Shown here piece by piece: positions 11,284 to 24,736 of a DNA stretch of 64,000 bases (position 1 is the stretch's first letter; the number at the start of each line of letters is the position of its first letter). The notes under the pieces are model-generated. The model was not told where the DNA came from. It searched no databases and saw only the letters and a list, made by a program, of their open reading frames with translations. This stretch comes from Fennellomyces sp. T-0311 (taxonomy: Eukaryota > Mucoromycota > Mucoromycetes > Mucorales > Lichtheimiaceae): positions 496,001 to 560,000 of the forward strand of contig JALLLT010000023.1 of assembly GCA_025266875.1 (NCBI GenBank), read 5' to 3'. A program made the translations under genes and the position numbers.

Positions 11284-11948
11284 ATGTCGGAGGCCGCGTT
11301 TTTTTACGGTACCTTGATGGCCGCCGAAGTGCGTAGTCGAGGTAATGGCGTGCATTGTCATGGCGACGCAATCCTCAAGTTGATTTCGTTTTGATTCAGT
11401 GATTTGTGGATTACTCGCGACGCCGGCACAAAAAGAAGCAAAGCTTGCAACACTGCGGTTGCGCCCTGCGATTCTGAAGGTTTGGACACATGATATGAGT
11501 GTGCTCCTAGAACACATATATAAAAAAAACTGTTCCTGTAGGGACATCGGCGACATGCCCTGAAGAACCTGGATTATCCGGGAGTGGTTTACACGGGACG
11601 CGAAGAAGACCAAGTAGTTGGCGTGTTATGCGAGGGACTCTATTCACAGGATGTTAAGCGCCTGGATGCATTTGAAGGAGATGTAAAGGGTTGTTTTGGA
11701 CCCCAAAAAAAGTATATTAACCCGATCATATGCAGGAATACAAACGTTGTTCGGTCGAGGTGACACCAACGGATGGCCAAACCCCCGTGAATTGCCAAGT
11801 GTATATCTGGATTGAAGGAGACGAGCATTTGCTACCGCACGACTGGGAGTTGGATGGCTTTGTGAACGGTAGACAACACGTTTGGCTGCAGGACCGTTGC
11901 GAGTTTGCCATGGTGGATGCGCTGGATACGTCCAGAGTGCCTTCGTAA
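11284..11948 (+). CDS. AIG2 / gamma-glutamylcyclotransferase-like protein
   Basis: Four exons (11284-11341, 11400-11479, 11542-11682, 11736-11948) join in phase to 163 residues. The protein opens MSEAAFFYGTLMAAEV, with the YGTL motif that forms the substrate loop of the GGCT fold. It continues with LRLRPAILKGHRRHAL, DYPGVV and GVLCEGLYSQDVKRLDAFEGDEY. The Glu of DAFEGDEY is the catalytic-type acid of this superfamily. The closest match in style is the plant AIG2 / fungal AIG2-like group, whose physiological substrate is not settled; a gamma-glutamylamine cyclotransferase-like activity is possible. Probably cytosolic. Length and motif order are complete. Confidence 0.88.
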
Positions 11949-12053
11949 TCAATAAAGCAGAAGATTTCACATGATTTTTCATACACTCAAATTGAACCCT
12001 GCTTCGTTTCGTATTACAACCCGACATATTTCTCTCTTTCTTTCCTTTCAAAC

Positions 12054-13485
12054 ATGGAGCCCGAGTCATCTCGCAGTCGACGTGAGCGCGGAGACAATTC
12101 GGTACAGTCAATCTAGAACAACCCTTTTTCTTTCTCTTTGTATTCATTGGTAATGGTTTAGGATTTTCAAGTCGTTCCTTCAACACCTAGTGTCAGTGAC
12201 ACCGAAGAGCCATTACTTGGCGATCAGCATGAGGAAGAAGAAGAAGAACAAGATCTGGTTAAAGCTGAAGGAGAAGAGCCTGTGCCGCCGGAATGGAGTC
12301 CAGCCATGAAAATGGTCGGTCGACTTGTCAAAAGAATAGTGACACCTATACTTCGAGTGGTGTTTGCACCTCGAGCGCAACGTACACTTATCAAAACAAC
12401 CGCCATGGTTATCGTATCGCTTTGGATTCTTCTCACCAGTATTGCCGCTTACATTACGTTTTACCGACAATACGTTCCTCAAACGTCTCATATCGAACCC
12501 ATTTATTTCCAATACAACCATCAAGAGCAGGGCCCTCTCGGAGTGGTCAATCTCGCTGACGGTCATTACGGTGTAAGCACCACCAAAATCATGCAATGTT
12601 TTTTTTAGGTAATGATTAATGGGATTTTCTCGAGCTTAGCCGTTGCGTCACGAACAAGGTTACGATGTTTCCGTCAAACTTCATGTTCCTACCTCGGACA
12701 TCAACTTTGATCTCGGTAAGAAGTATAGTCTCTCTCTGTGTTGGTTTTTGCAAGTCGCTCATTCCATATGACGTAGGGAATTTCATGATCCAAACCTGGT
12801 TACAAACAAGCGATGGCAACAGTGTTGTTCATTCCAGTCGTCCGGTAAAAAAAAGATTCTGTCATGGCAAATGATCACTGACATGCGTTATAGGCCATTC
12901 TTCGTTACCAATCAAAGACCCAGCGCATCCTGCACGTCATGGCAAAAGCCTTACCTTTGCTTGTTGGACTGTCCGAAGAAAGCCAAGTCATCACCGTACC
13001 TTTGATCAGCGGATATGTCGAGGATAAGGCCAAGTCCATAACACAAGCCATCATTTCGATTTCCACCCATCAATTGCAATTGTACAATGCAGAAATCCGC
13101 ATCATTGCCGACTTTAAGGGACTAAGGTAATGTTTTGCTTTTAGATTTTCTTAAGAAAAAAGCACGGTTAGATTCTGATGATGTAAGCAGATACTACATG
13201 TACCATCGTCGATTCGTTACGGCACTCGGATTCATCGTCATGTTTATCCTCATTGAAGTGATCTGCGCAGCCATCGCATGGAAATTCTTTGGACAGAACT
13301 TGTGGAACAAGATCCATGCGTTGTTTGAGCAGATGGAGTTGGAAGAACAACGACGACGGGAGGAGGAGCGAGCGAATGAGCCTCAAGAGGGTGAACCCCG
13401 CGAAGACGAGGACGATGCCTCATCAGCGTATCCAAACGAAGATACACCTACTCCGGAGCCTCCTGCCACGGTCCCTCAGCATTAA
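12054..13485 (+). CDS. SEI1: Seipin, ER lipid-droplet assembly protein
   Basis: Six exons (12054-12101, 12162-12572, 12640-12715, 12777-12844, 12894-13126, 13191-13485) give 376 residues. An acidic cytosolic N-terminus precedes a first membrane helix (about 95-116, AMVIVSLWILLTSIAAYITF). The luminal domain follows with the family signature YDVSVKLHVPTSDINFDLGNFMI and a beta-sandwich-like stretch. A second membrane helix sits at about 288-311 (TALGFIVMFILIEVICAAIA), then a long acidic, proline-rich cytosolic tail. Seipin oligomers sit at ER-lipid-droplet contacts and control droplet formation and triglyceride flow. The last intron (13127-13190) must be removed to link FKGLR to YYMYHRRF. Upstream neighbour ends 105 bp away on the same strand. 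Confidence 0.93.
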
Positions 13486-13749
13486 TCATACCCTCTAACG
13501 CCTCACATATTACTTATCCAGTGTATTTTTTCCTTCTGCTTATGAATATTATGTTTGTGCATATGATTTCTTACACATCATCAGTAAATATTAATGGATA
13601 CACAACATGAGCGTGTGCACTTGACAAACCGACTGTAGTATATACACCAGGGTCGCACGGCAACAGCAGAACGCGGCTGTTCAAATACATTGCTCAATCC
13701 GGTAACTCAGCGCTTTCACAACTGCAAACTTGCTTGGCGCGAAACACGC

Positions 13750-13757
13750 TATAAAAG
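13750..13757 (+). promoter_or_regulatory. TATA box of ARP2
   Basis: TATAAAAG begins only 27 bp before the ARP2 ATG. If used at normal spacing, transcription would start within a few bases of the start codon, giving an extremely short leader. Confidence 0.5.
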
Positions 13758-13776
13758 TTAACTCTCTTTTCTGACA

Positions 13777-15407
13777 ATGGACCATAACACACTTGTTGTC
13801 GACAACGGTACGGGGGTATGTTTCAAAAGATGCTCTTCATTTCCAGCCAAAAGGAACCATTCGTCAAACAAAAAAGAAACCTGGAAAAACAGCAGTCAAT
13901 GGGTGTAATACCAGCACTTATTAACATGATGTGGTTACCTCATTGTATTCTAGTTTGTGAAATGCGGATACGCCGGTTCGAATTTCCCGGAACATGTGTT
14001 TCCCAGTGTTGTTGGTCGACCCATCTTGCGAGCTGAAGAACGAGTGGGCGATCTTCAAGTCAATGATATTATGATTGGTGAAGAAGCAGCCCAACTTCGC
14101 AATATCTTGCAAATGTCATACCCAATGGAGAATGGCATCATTCGCAACTGGGAGGATATGCGCCACTTGTGGAACTATACTTTTGACAAGCTTCAAGTCA
14201 ATCCTCAAGACTGCAAGGTTCTTCTTACCGAAGCTCCTCTCAATCCGCGCGCTAACCGTGAAACCATGGCTCAAATCATGTTTGAGGAGTATGGTTTCCA
14301 GGGCATCTATGTTGCCATTCAAGCCGTCTTGACCTTGTTTGCCCAAGGTCTCATGTCAGGTGTTGTCGTCGATTCTGGTGATGGTGTTACGCATATTGTA
14401 AGTGCCTTTGTTCTTCTTTTGTCCACTGGATGCTCATTTTGCGTCTAGGTGCCCGTATACCAAGGTTATGCACCCGCCAATTTGACGCGTCGTCTGGATG
14501 TCGCTGGTCGTCATGTCACAAGACACCTTATCGATTTACTGCTGCGTCGAGGTTACGCCTTCAACCGGACCGCCGATTTTGAGACCATTCGTCAGGTGAA
14601 GGAAAAGCTTTGCTATGTCAGGTATATAGTAGGGTCCTTGTCGGAGTATAACAGTTTACTTAGCCTATACATTCAGCTACGATCTTCAGTTGGATCAGAA
14701 ACTCGGCAACGAAACGACCACTTTGGTAGAAAGCTATGAGGTAAAATCCATTTCATTTTGCTGGACAGTTGCTGACATGCATCAAAAGCTTCCAGATGGT
14801 CGAGTGATTAAGGTTGGCTCGGAACGATTTGAAGCTCCCGAGTGTCTATTCCAGCCCAACTTGGTTGATGTCGAAGGAAAGGGCATGGCAGGTAAACGGG
14901 AGCTATCACGGTGAATAGCAATATATACTCAAAAAATGACGTAGAACTTTTGTTTGATACAATTCAATCCGCTGACATTGATATCCGATCCGATTTATAT
15001 AAGCACATTGTCTTGTCCGGTGGCTCGACCATGTACCCTGGTCTTCCCAGTCGCTTAGAGAAGGAAATGAAGCAATTATACCTCGTCAATGTTCTTAACG
15101 GAGACCCAAGCCGATTGAGCGTAAGTGTTATGCAAAGAGCAGAGAGAGAGGGAGCATGATATTCACGACCCTTTACAGAAATTCAAGATCCGTATAGAAG
15201 ATCCTCCCAGACGTCGACACATGTGAGTTTCAGCTGTTTAATTATTGCAAGCAATAACTGATGCGCTGTGATAGGGTGTACCTTGGAGGCGCTGTACTTG
15301 CAGATATCATGAAGAACAAGGATTCATGGTGGGTGACCAAACAGGAATGGGACGAAATGGGTCCCCGCGCACTGGATAAGATGGGTGTACTTGGTTCCAC
15401 CGCTTAG
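13777..15407 (+). CDS. ARP2: Actin-related protein 2 (Arp2/3 complex)
   Basis: Eight exons (13777-13815, 13954-14397, 14449-14621, 14677-14740, 14789-14891, 14945-15120, 15179-15222, 15275-15407) give 391 residues, the normal Arp2 length. Actin-fold signatures are all present: [20 protein letters not shown] (phosphate loop 1), [19 protein letters not shown] (phosphate loop 2), [19 protein letters not shown] (adenosine loop) and a C-terminal [12 protein letters not shown]. The Arp2-type insert [20 protein letters not shown] distinguishes it from actin. Arp2 with Arp3 nucleates branched actin filaments at endocytic patches. A poly(A) signal-like AATAAA follows the stop at about 15425, next to an (AT)n run. 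Confidence 0.96.
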
Positions 15408-15443
15408 TGGCCTTTTCCAAAACAAATAAAGGGAACAAAAGAA

Positions 15444-15461
15444 ATATATATATATATATAT
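15444..15461. repeat. (AT)n microsatellite
   Basis: Nine AT units just past the ARP2 stop, in the 203-bp gap between the convergent ARP2 and kinase genes. Confidence 0.7.
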
Positions 15462-15610
15462 TGTAAACTCGAATGATTTTTTAAAAAAATAATTACGATT
15501 GTTTTTTTATATATAAAGTAGTACGTACGGGGAGAACGACATTAGAAGCGAATCGAGAGGGTATGTGCGTAAAGCGATCTACGTAAAAAATAATAAAGTA
15601 AAATGGGGGC

Positions 15611-17555
<1,945 letters not shown>

Positions 17556-19916
17556 TATAAGGTTATAGAAAAAAAAAGTGGTGAGAAAGAAAAAAAGAAA
17601 CAGTAGAATAAAGGGTCAGGGCAAAAAAAGAAACGTTTTACAGCTCTGTGTCACCTTGGCGGGCTATAACTTTACCATTGAAAAACAGATATGGAGTTCG
17701 AAAAAGCTGCCTGCTTATCCGTTTCCTGACTCTCCATGCATATCTTGCTCTTTTTCTTCTCCTTCTTCTTCTCGATCCTGTCCGTCTGGCTGCTCTTTAT
17801 ACTCGTCTAGTCAGAAAGAACCTTCAAATCCATTACACAATATTGCTTGAGTAACCATCACGAAATAAGCGTGGCAAAGTGCATGATGTAATCTTCCGTA
17901 CATATCAGGCCAGCTGGCAGTACAGGATGAAATTGCATGGTCCTAGCTTGTTGCTTTGCTTGGTATCCTCCGTACGTACTAGAACAGTCTTGATAGTGTG
18001 TGTATTACACACCTATCTGCACTTTGCATCAGCCAAGTTCCGCGGCCTACTTGGACTAAACACAAGTACTCTAAACTTAATATGGCATCACCAGTGAAAG
18101 CTGCTGCGTTGACATAGTCTATGATATTTGTGATAACCGGCTTTGCATCGAGTTTATTGAGCAGTCATTTGTTCTTGGCCCTGAATTCTTCCCTTTTCCT
18201 AACAACAAAACCACCAAGTACTGGACCCTTGCGTCAGCGTTACGGAACCTTTAAAGCCAAATACTTTATAAAACAGTCATAGTGGAGAAGACATGAACGA
18301 TAAAGTCAGAAACCGCAATGGATGGCTTGCTGCTGTACATGGCGCACCCATTCACGCACGTAATTTATGCGTGCTTTAGGGATCCGTCAGATTCGTGTTA
18401 CTCGTGTTATTTGCGACTGAATGACAACCGAAAATACATAGGCTTCTACTAAACGGAAATCGGCCAAAAAATTCAGGGCATGAAGAATACATGAAATGGA
18501 AATGATACGAGATCGTGCAAAAGTCGAGAAAACAAAGACTAGTACCTTGGAAAATGATTTTGAAGGTCTTTTTCATGATCCAGCGATTGGATTCTTTGAC
18601 TTATTAGTATGGTTTACAAGGAATTTACAAATGGGTCCAATAGTTCTATCTGCTTGTCTATCCAACGATGTAGGAAAGTCTACGTTATAATTTTTGCCTT
18701 TTCTCAAAATACAGAAAAAAAGTTGACTTGAATGACAGTTTGTTTTGTTTTTTGTAATGAATAATCCCAGTCAAGTGCAATACAGGACAACATAGTTTGT
18801 GTTGCTAACGTGAATTGGGGCGGAAGTATGGCTACTATCTTTGGATGGAACTGGCCAAGAAGCAGGAACTGGAAACGGAAGATCTGAAAAGCATAAAAGT
18901 TAAAGTGAAGAAGTACTCATATGGAAAAGTGGTATGTGTGTTAAAAAATATAAATAGGGAGTGGATAGCTGGAGGTAAAACAGCTATAAAGTCGACAATC
19001 AGAGTCAGTGGACATATAACGCAATCTTAATAGGTTTTGGCCAGATATATAAGCTAATCCATCGATTGCATCTCCTTAGTGATACCAGTATGCATTTTAG
19101 AGCGCGGTGCAGGAGAAAAATATTTCTTGGAAAACGATACCGTTTTCATGCATTTAAGCACCAAAAAATAAGTATATAGTACCTAGTGGAAGTTCTTTAA
19201 ACTTATGAATATATTAACCCAGGCCATGAACGCTATGCAGCCGTTAATTTCGTAGCGCTAGCATCCTATGCCACCGATGTTGATCATCCTTAAATCTGCG
19301 AACATTCTTATTTTTTCGTAACCCAACCCCATTTATCTTCAATAGACTGCCCTCCATGCTGCATCTTGTCCTCGGAATAAAGTAGATGCTTTATACTAGA
19401 AATAATATTATACATAATATAATGTACAATGGTTTCCATACACAAAAGCTCAAGCAACATTTGCTCCTCTAACAAGCGAGAGTAGGTTGCTTACCGTCGG
19501 TTTCATGTCACTCTATCAAACTACCCAAGTACACCATCCCGACCACCTTGACACAATGAACTTTGAAAAACGAGCCGGAAATAATTAGATTGTACCTTTC
19601 TGACGTGAATGATCTGCGACCAAAAAGAAGGCGAGCTGACTCTTATTTGCTGAATGGTCAAGGTTTCGAGTACTTGAACGATAGGTCTATACAGATTTGG
19701 AACGCGCAAGCAACATTACACTCATCCTCACACTTGATAATTATACGCTACAAAGACGAGGTTAGCCCGGAGAAAGCATGCAAGAAAGTAAGGGCAATTT
19801 GTGGTACAGCAATTCCAATAAGACAATGGGAATTGCTGTACCAAGGCCAGATGGCGGCAAGACATTCGGAGTTGCCTTACTCTTTCACCTGAGTTCTTTT
19901 CGTTCTGCAGCAACTC
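17556..19916. other. Divergent intergenic region between kinase and UBX gene
   Basis: About 2.4 kb, AT-rich. Short open stretches at 18815-19030 and 19563-19892 lack recognisable domains, and the second lacks an ATG, so they are not called. A perfect 15-bp-stem inverted repeat is at 19802-19843. Promoters of both neighbours must be here. Confidence 0.5.
19802..19843. repeat. Perfect 15-bp inverted repeat upstream of the UBX gene
   Basis: TGGTACAGCAATTCC (19802-19816) and its exact complement (19829-19843) flank a 12-nt loop. It lies 74-115 bp before the UBX start codon, so it is in the promoter or 5' leader. It could be a dyad protein site, a leader hairpin or a miniature-element relic. Confidence 0.65.
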
Positions 19917-21876
19917 ATGAGTAATTCCAGCATGTGGTTTGATGGTCCTGTCGCGGAAGCTGTTTCGCTCGTCAACACCAAGAACTGTGTCTTTGTAGTT
20001 TACATTTACGGTAACTCCATTTCTCTGTTACCATGGGTTTCTTGTTTGCTAACACATGGGAAATGTGAACAAGATGATTCTGCCAACAGTCAGCAGCTTG
20101 ACGCAACACTCGATAACCCAGCGGTAGGTGTCATATATCTTATCGCTGGATAGATAATTTATTTTGCATGTTAGGTTGTGCAAAAGATCAGTTCCCAAAC
20201 AGTGGCACTGAAAATGCAAAAGGATTCGGACAATGCAAAGCTATTCCAACAGCTATGTAAGCTATGCACGTCTGAAACAAATGGAATATTCACGAATCAA
20301 TGCAGATCCCACACCTCATGTTCCTATTCTATACTTTATTAGGTGAGTGAAAAAAGGAGACGTGGACTCAATTGTTCATGCGGAGTATCTGTGTAGACAA
20401 GGCACCATCAAGGACTTTGGAAAGGAAGATACCACGCCCGAAGAAATTGTTGCAAAGATCGATAAAGCATCAGGATCCCCGGTACCTTCTCCGACACAAC
20501 CCGCATCTTCTCCAACAGTATCGTCTCCAGCAGTATCGACCCCAGCACCCGCCGCTGCTGCTACTTCATCATCATCATCATCATCGCCAACCCCTGCAAA
20601 TGACTCATCAAACTTGTCTAAAAAAGAAAAGTGCGTTTTCATGGGTGCTGCTTTTGTAACCATGACGAACTAAATCATTGATGGATTAGACTACGAAAGC
20701 AAATGGAAGAGGCACGAAAAAAGCGTGAAGAAAAGGAAAAGCAGGTTTGTGTTGCATTTATTGAGTTTGCACAACAAAACTAATTGAAAAAAAAACAGGA
20801 AGCACGCGATCGGGAAACAAAGCGACGAGAAGATGGAAAAATGATGCAACAGACTAGAGAACAAATGGAGGATCAACGAAACAAACAACATTTCGCAAAG
20901 ATCAAAAAGGAAAAGAAGGAAGATGAAGAACATCGTCGAAAGATCAAGGAACAAATTGCGCGTGATAGAGCAGAGCAAATTGCTGCAAGACAAGCTGCAA
21001 AGCAACGTAGTAAATCAGAAACGTCTTCTACTTCGCCTCGTCCAAGGTAAAAGAAAAAAAAAGTGACGCACCACTTTTCAAGAGCTCACTTTCTTCCAAT
21101 AGCAGCAACTCAAGTGGACAACATAATACTAGCAGTATTAGTATTCGACAATTGGACGGATCAACAATCCGAAACAAGTTCCAAGGTAAGTTGATAAATG
21201 TAACGCGTGATAAAGAAAAAGCTCCAACGATTACTGTCTAGCATCTGATACATTGGGAGCTGTCAAGGATTGGATCGATAAGGTACCAGCTTTTCTACGC
21301 TTGCCAGTAAAAAGCAGAAAGAAAGAGAGCTAACGCACGTCAACAGAACAGAACCGATGGAGACCAACCATACAAGTTATTGGCACAATTTCCAACACGT
21401 CAATTCAGTATTGGTGAAGAACAGCATACGTTGCGTGATTTGGATTTGTGTCCCAGTGCCACCATTATTATGAAAGCCATCAAGAACGTGAGCAATGCTT
21501 ATGGAGCTAGCGATGGATATGGTATGATGGATTACGTGTATTCAGCAGGGGGAATGCTATACAACGCTGCAAGCACTGTGGGATCCACGATGTCGGGAGT
21601 CGTCTACTCCCTATTTCCATCCGAGCAAACCGTGTCATCAGGATCTTCTCCCACTGTAGGTGGTTTCCCATCTTCTTCGACGTTTAATGGTGGTCAACGA
21701 CTGGGCGGTGAATCTTCGAATCGGTACGCGTCGTTTTCGTAAAATGTTGTGTGTTTTTATACTCAAGCTCTGATAATAGACCGACGAGTAATGTAAACAC
21801 GCTTCGTGCAAGTGAATTCGATGATAACGATGATGATCGCCGGACATATAATGGCAATTCCCTTAATCAGGAGTAA
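19917..21876 (+). CDS. UBXN4: UBX-domain protein, UBXN4/erasin-like
   Basis: Eleven exons (19917-20010, 20074-20123, 20175-20256, 20306-20342, 20397-20630, 20690-20744, 20799-21046, 21103-21185, 21242-21282, 21347-21723, 21780-21876) give 465 residues. The N-terminus is a UAS/thioredoxin-like domain (MWFDGPVAEAVSLVNTKNCV, YPTPHVPILYFIRQGTIKDF). A Ser/Pro/Ala-rich linker and a charged coiled coil (about 166-260) follow, then a UBX domain (about 277-357: IRQLDGSTIRNKFQASDTL, FPTRQFSIGEEQHTLRDLDL). After it comes a Gly/Ala/Val/Tyr-rich amphipathic stretch like the membrane-dipping region of mammalian UBXN4. The expected role is recruiting Cdc48/p97 to the ER for protein degradation. The last intron (21724-21779) is less certain; unspliced, the protein ends six codons later. 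Confidence 0.85.
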
Positions 21877-22512
21877 AAGCGAATATCCTGGTAATAAAGA
21901 CATCATGTTGACGGAGTGGTGATGTGGGGTGCGCATTGTTGTGTATGTAAACAGAGCTGCATCGTCTCGTTCTATCAGATGCAGCCAAATGGATAACACA
22001 CGGGTTTGTGTGAGTTATTACTGGTGGTGTTTGCAACGGATGACACATGTCACTGACGGTTTTCTTGTATATGAGCGTGGATCGTTCATGAAAGTAAGAG
22101 AAGAAAGCGAGTTGCTAACGAGATCATGGATCTAATAAACACCAAACTAGTGCGACCATGTGACACGTTTCCCGGCAATACCGCATGCCCACGGTTCGTC
22201 ACTAGGCACCACACCAGCGTATCAGCTGGTGAAGCGTAGCATCCGGTTCCTAGTGAAATCCGCTTACGATAACAACCGATTGCCGGTTCCGAAACAATTG
22301 ATAAACGCCAAACGAAGAGATCACGACCGGGCTCTCATAATCACACGATAAGAGCGCGTATACAAAAAAGGTGATTCGGTGAGAGGGGTGTTCATCATGG
22401 GTCAATGTCGCAATGGAGAAAAAGTTTTTAAGGAGAGTCGAGCGATATCATGCAAACGGTATTTTAGTTATCGAGCAATTGTGGAATCATAATACAGGGA
22501 TCCGAAGCTTTT
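21877..22512. other. Convergent intergenic gap, UBX gene to histone H1
   Basis: 636 bp between two stop codons. No gene, RNA or repeat is recognised. Confidence 0.5.
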
Positions 22513-23258
22513 CTAAGCCTTTCCTGCTGCCTTTCTCTTGGATGTTCCCGCTCGCTTGGTAGTTGCAGTAGCCGCCTTCTTCTTGGGCGCCTTCACCTTT
22601 TCCTTTGCTGCCGTCTTTTGCTTTGAAGGTTGCTTCTTTACGATGGCGGCTTTTCGAGCAGCAGCAGTTTTCTTGGCGGGGGCGGTGGCGGCGGCTTTTT
22701 TGGTCTTTGTTGCCGCTGTTTTCTTGGTTGCTGCAGGTGAAGTGGTATCGGATTTCTTCTCAGCTGCCCCCGGCTTCTCCTTCTTCTCCTTCTTCTCCCC
22801 CACCGTTTTCTTTTCCGGCTTTGCCAATTTGACGGTACCCGACAAACCTTTGATGTGTGAGTTAGAAAGAAAATACCCCTCCATCAATGGAAGAAACTGG
22901 CGCGTTTACCTTTGGGAAGTGAGAACAGGCCCTTTGCATCACCACGTTTGATTGCGGCAGAGATTTGACTGTCAAAGTGTCCTCCTGCCGTCACCGTGTA
23001 GTTCGCCAGGATATACTTCTTGATGGCTTGACGAGAACTTCCTTTTCGTTCCTTCAACGCGAGAATGGCCGCTGTGTGCGCGTGAGAAAAATAAAGAACT
23101 TGCCCATTCACCGATATACTTACACTTGATCATGGCCTCGTACTTTGAAAAGAGAGAAATGCGTAAGGATATAGGCTGCTTTTTCTTTTTTAGAGAGTTG
23201 CACATACCGGAGGATGATCGGCCTTCTTGGTGCTTGATGCCTTTGTTTCGCCGGTCAT
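22513..23258 (-). CDS. Linker histone H1
   Basis: Four exons (23208-23258, 23124-23142, 22910-23071, 22513-22847) give 188 residues. The second exon is only 19 nt. A short N-tail precedes a winged-helix globular domain (HPPYEAMIKSAILALKERKG, SSRQAIKKYILANYTV, FDSQISAAIKRGDAKGLFSL, then GLSGTVKLA). The C-tail is a long Lys/Ala/Pro/Thr tract (AAKEKVKAPKKKAATATTKR) that binds linker DNA. This is a normal fungal H1 by order and size. The start at 23258 gives MTGETKASSTKKADHPP. A T10A9 tract sits 65-83 bp upstream. Confidence 0.95.
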
Positions 23259-24736
23259 GAGTAAAAAGAGGAAAGTGGTGGATACGGGAAAGAAATGCGA
23301 ATCGGGGGATGCGTGGTCGACCTTTTTTTTTTAAAAAAAAAGTGTGATTCGGATGCCGCGCATCAATTTTGGGCTAATTTCAGGTCAAATGCTTATCTGC
23401 TACTACTCTCACTCTCTACGCATATGCCGCCTCTGCAGGCCTAAAAGTCGTCAGAATGGGTCCTTGGTTCTTTCGAGAATGCAATTGGCGAGGCAAAAGT
23501 ACGCCGTCGATGACGAGAAAACAATGAACTGTTTGTTTTGAAACAGTATTATACCACACAATGTTTCCTTCCATCAGTCAACCCCTGAAAGTGTTTGAAA
23601 GGGGCGGCCCATGGGTTCTTTTTTTTCATTACGTATGTACGTGCAAAAGAAAGCTGTGTGGCCGTTGTTATGACGAGTGCCTTGCTTCTCTCAACGAGCG
23701 CCCTTTTGCCCCGACTTGTATTCAATGGCCTCTCGAAAACGCCATTATACGATAACCCGTAAGAGCGATTGAGACTTTTATTACTGCACTTTTAGAAAAA
23801 TAACACGATTTTTTCATCTGTTACCAACAGAAAGGGGAGGGGGCAAAGAGGGATTTACAAAGGCGCACTCCCGACAAGGACACATGTCAAACTCGGGTAT
23901 ATTGACGCTGCAGGCGATTGCAGATCATGCTAGCCCCTCTAACACATTCAGTGGGATTTCCCCACTCTCTTTTACTCTTTTGTTGCAGAAACAGTGCCAT
24001 TACCAATACAGGCTCGAGATGGCCACCCCAGTGGATGAGAGAGAGAGGCTCAAAGAAAAAAAAATCGGGTTGCTATATTTAAAGCACATTCGAGCGATAT
24101 GGTTGGTGTCGATGATTTCAACCTTCGTGGCACAACGCGGTTTTTTGTGTTCAAATGCTACAATGTAGCACAAACTGCTGATTAAGTAAATGCAGATGAC
24201 CTCTTTTTTTTCCTGCCTGCATCCCGTCATATTTCATCGGGAACGTTGGCAGCTCTTTTTTGTCACCTGGTTTCAATGGAAAAGAGATCCACCAAATACA
24301 CAAATCAATTCGAATCATTTTCTAAATAAAGTCTACTTTTTGTCATGGTGTGATCCCTTCGCTCTCGGTGCGCCTGATCGCGTTACAGATTTCGATACAC
24401 TTCTCACCCGGCTCGGCATGATTGAGATTATCGGCCTGATAAACTTTTCAACCGAGTTACCAACCAGTGTGAAGCTGAGGGAGAAATCCATCTAGTGAAC
24501 ATACTCATCGCGCTATATTATATAAACAGGTACCCCTCCTCCTCCTCCGAGAGCAGATTTGTTGATGAAGCTCTCATTGCTTCAATGATAAGAGTGCTGG
24601 TTGTTTGTTATCATCACTACTTATTCATATCATTGGCAGCGAAAAAAGTTCAATCAGGGACGACCCAAGTAGAAAAAACCTAGCGACGGGTACGAAACCC
24701 CGCACTCTATCTTGCACTTCTTTTCGCCACTTACTA
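23259..24736. other. Divergent intergenic region between histone H1 and CID-RRM gene
   Basis: About 1.5 kb with no supported gene. It holds the H1 promoter with a poly(dT:dA) tract (23323-23341) and the promoter of the plus-strand CID-RRM gene. Confidence 0.5.
23323..23341. promoter_or_regulatory. Palindromic poly(dT)-poly(dA) tract upstream of H1
   Basis: Ten T followed by nine A, 65-83 bp upstream of the H1 ATG. Such rigid tracts are known to exclude nucleosomes in fungal promoters; that role is inferred here. Confidence 0.4.

Noticed and set aside
19563..19892. 109-codon open stretch upstream of the UBX gene
   Set aside because: It begins without an ATG, contains the perfect hairpin and matches nothing recognisable.
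20343..20396. Reading 20347-20396 as coding (KGDVDSIVHAEYLCR) in the UBX gene
   Set aside because: An in-frame stop precedes it, and removing it as a 54-nt intron joins ILYFIR to QGTIKDF, which fits the UAS domain better.
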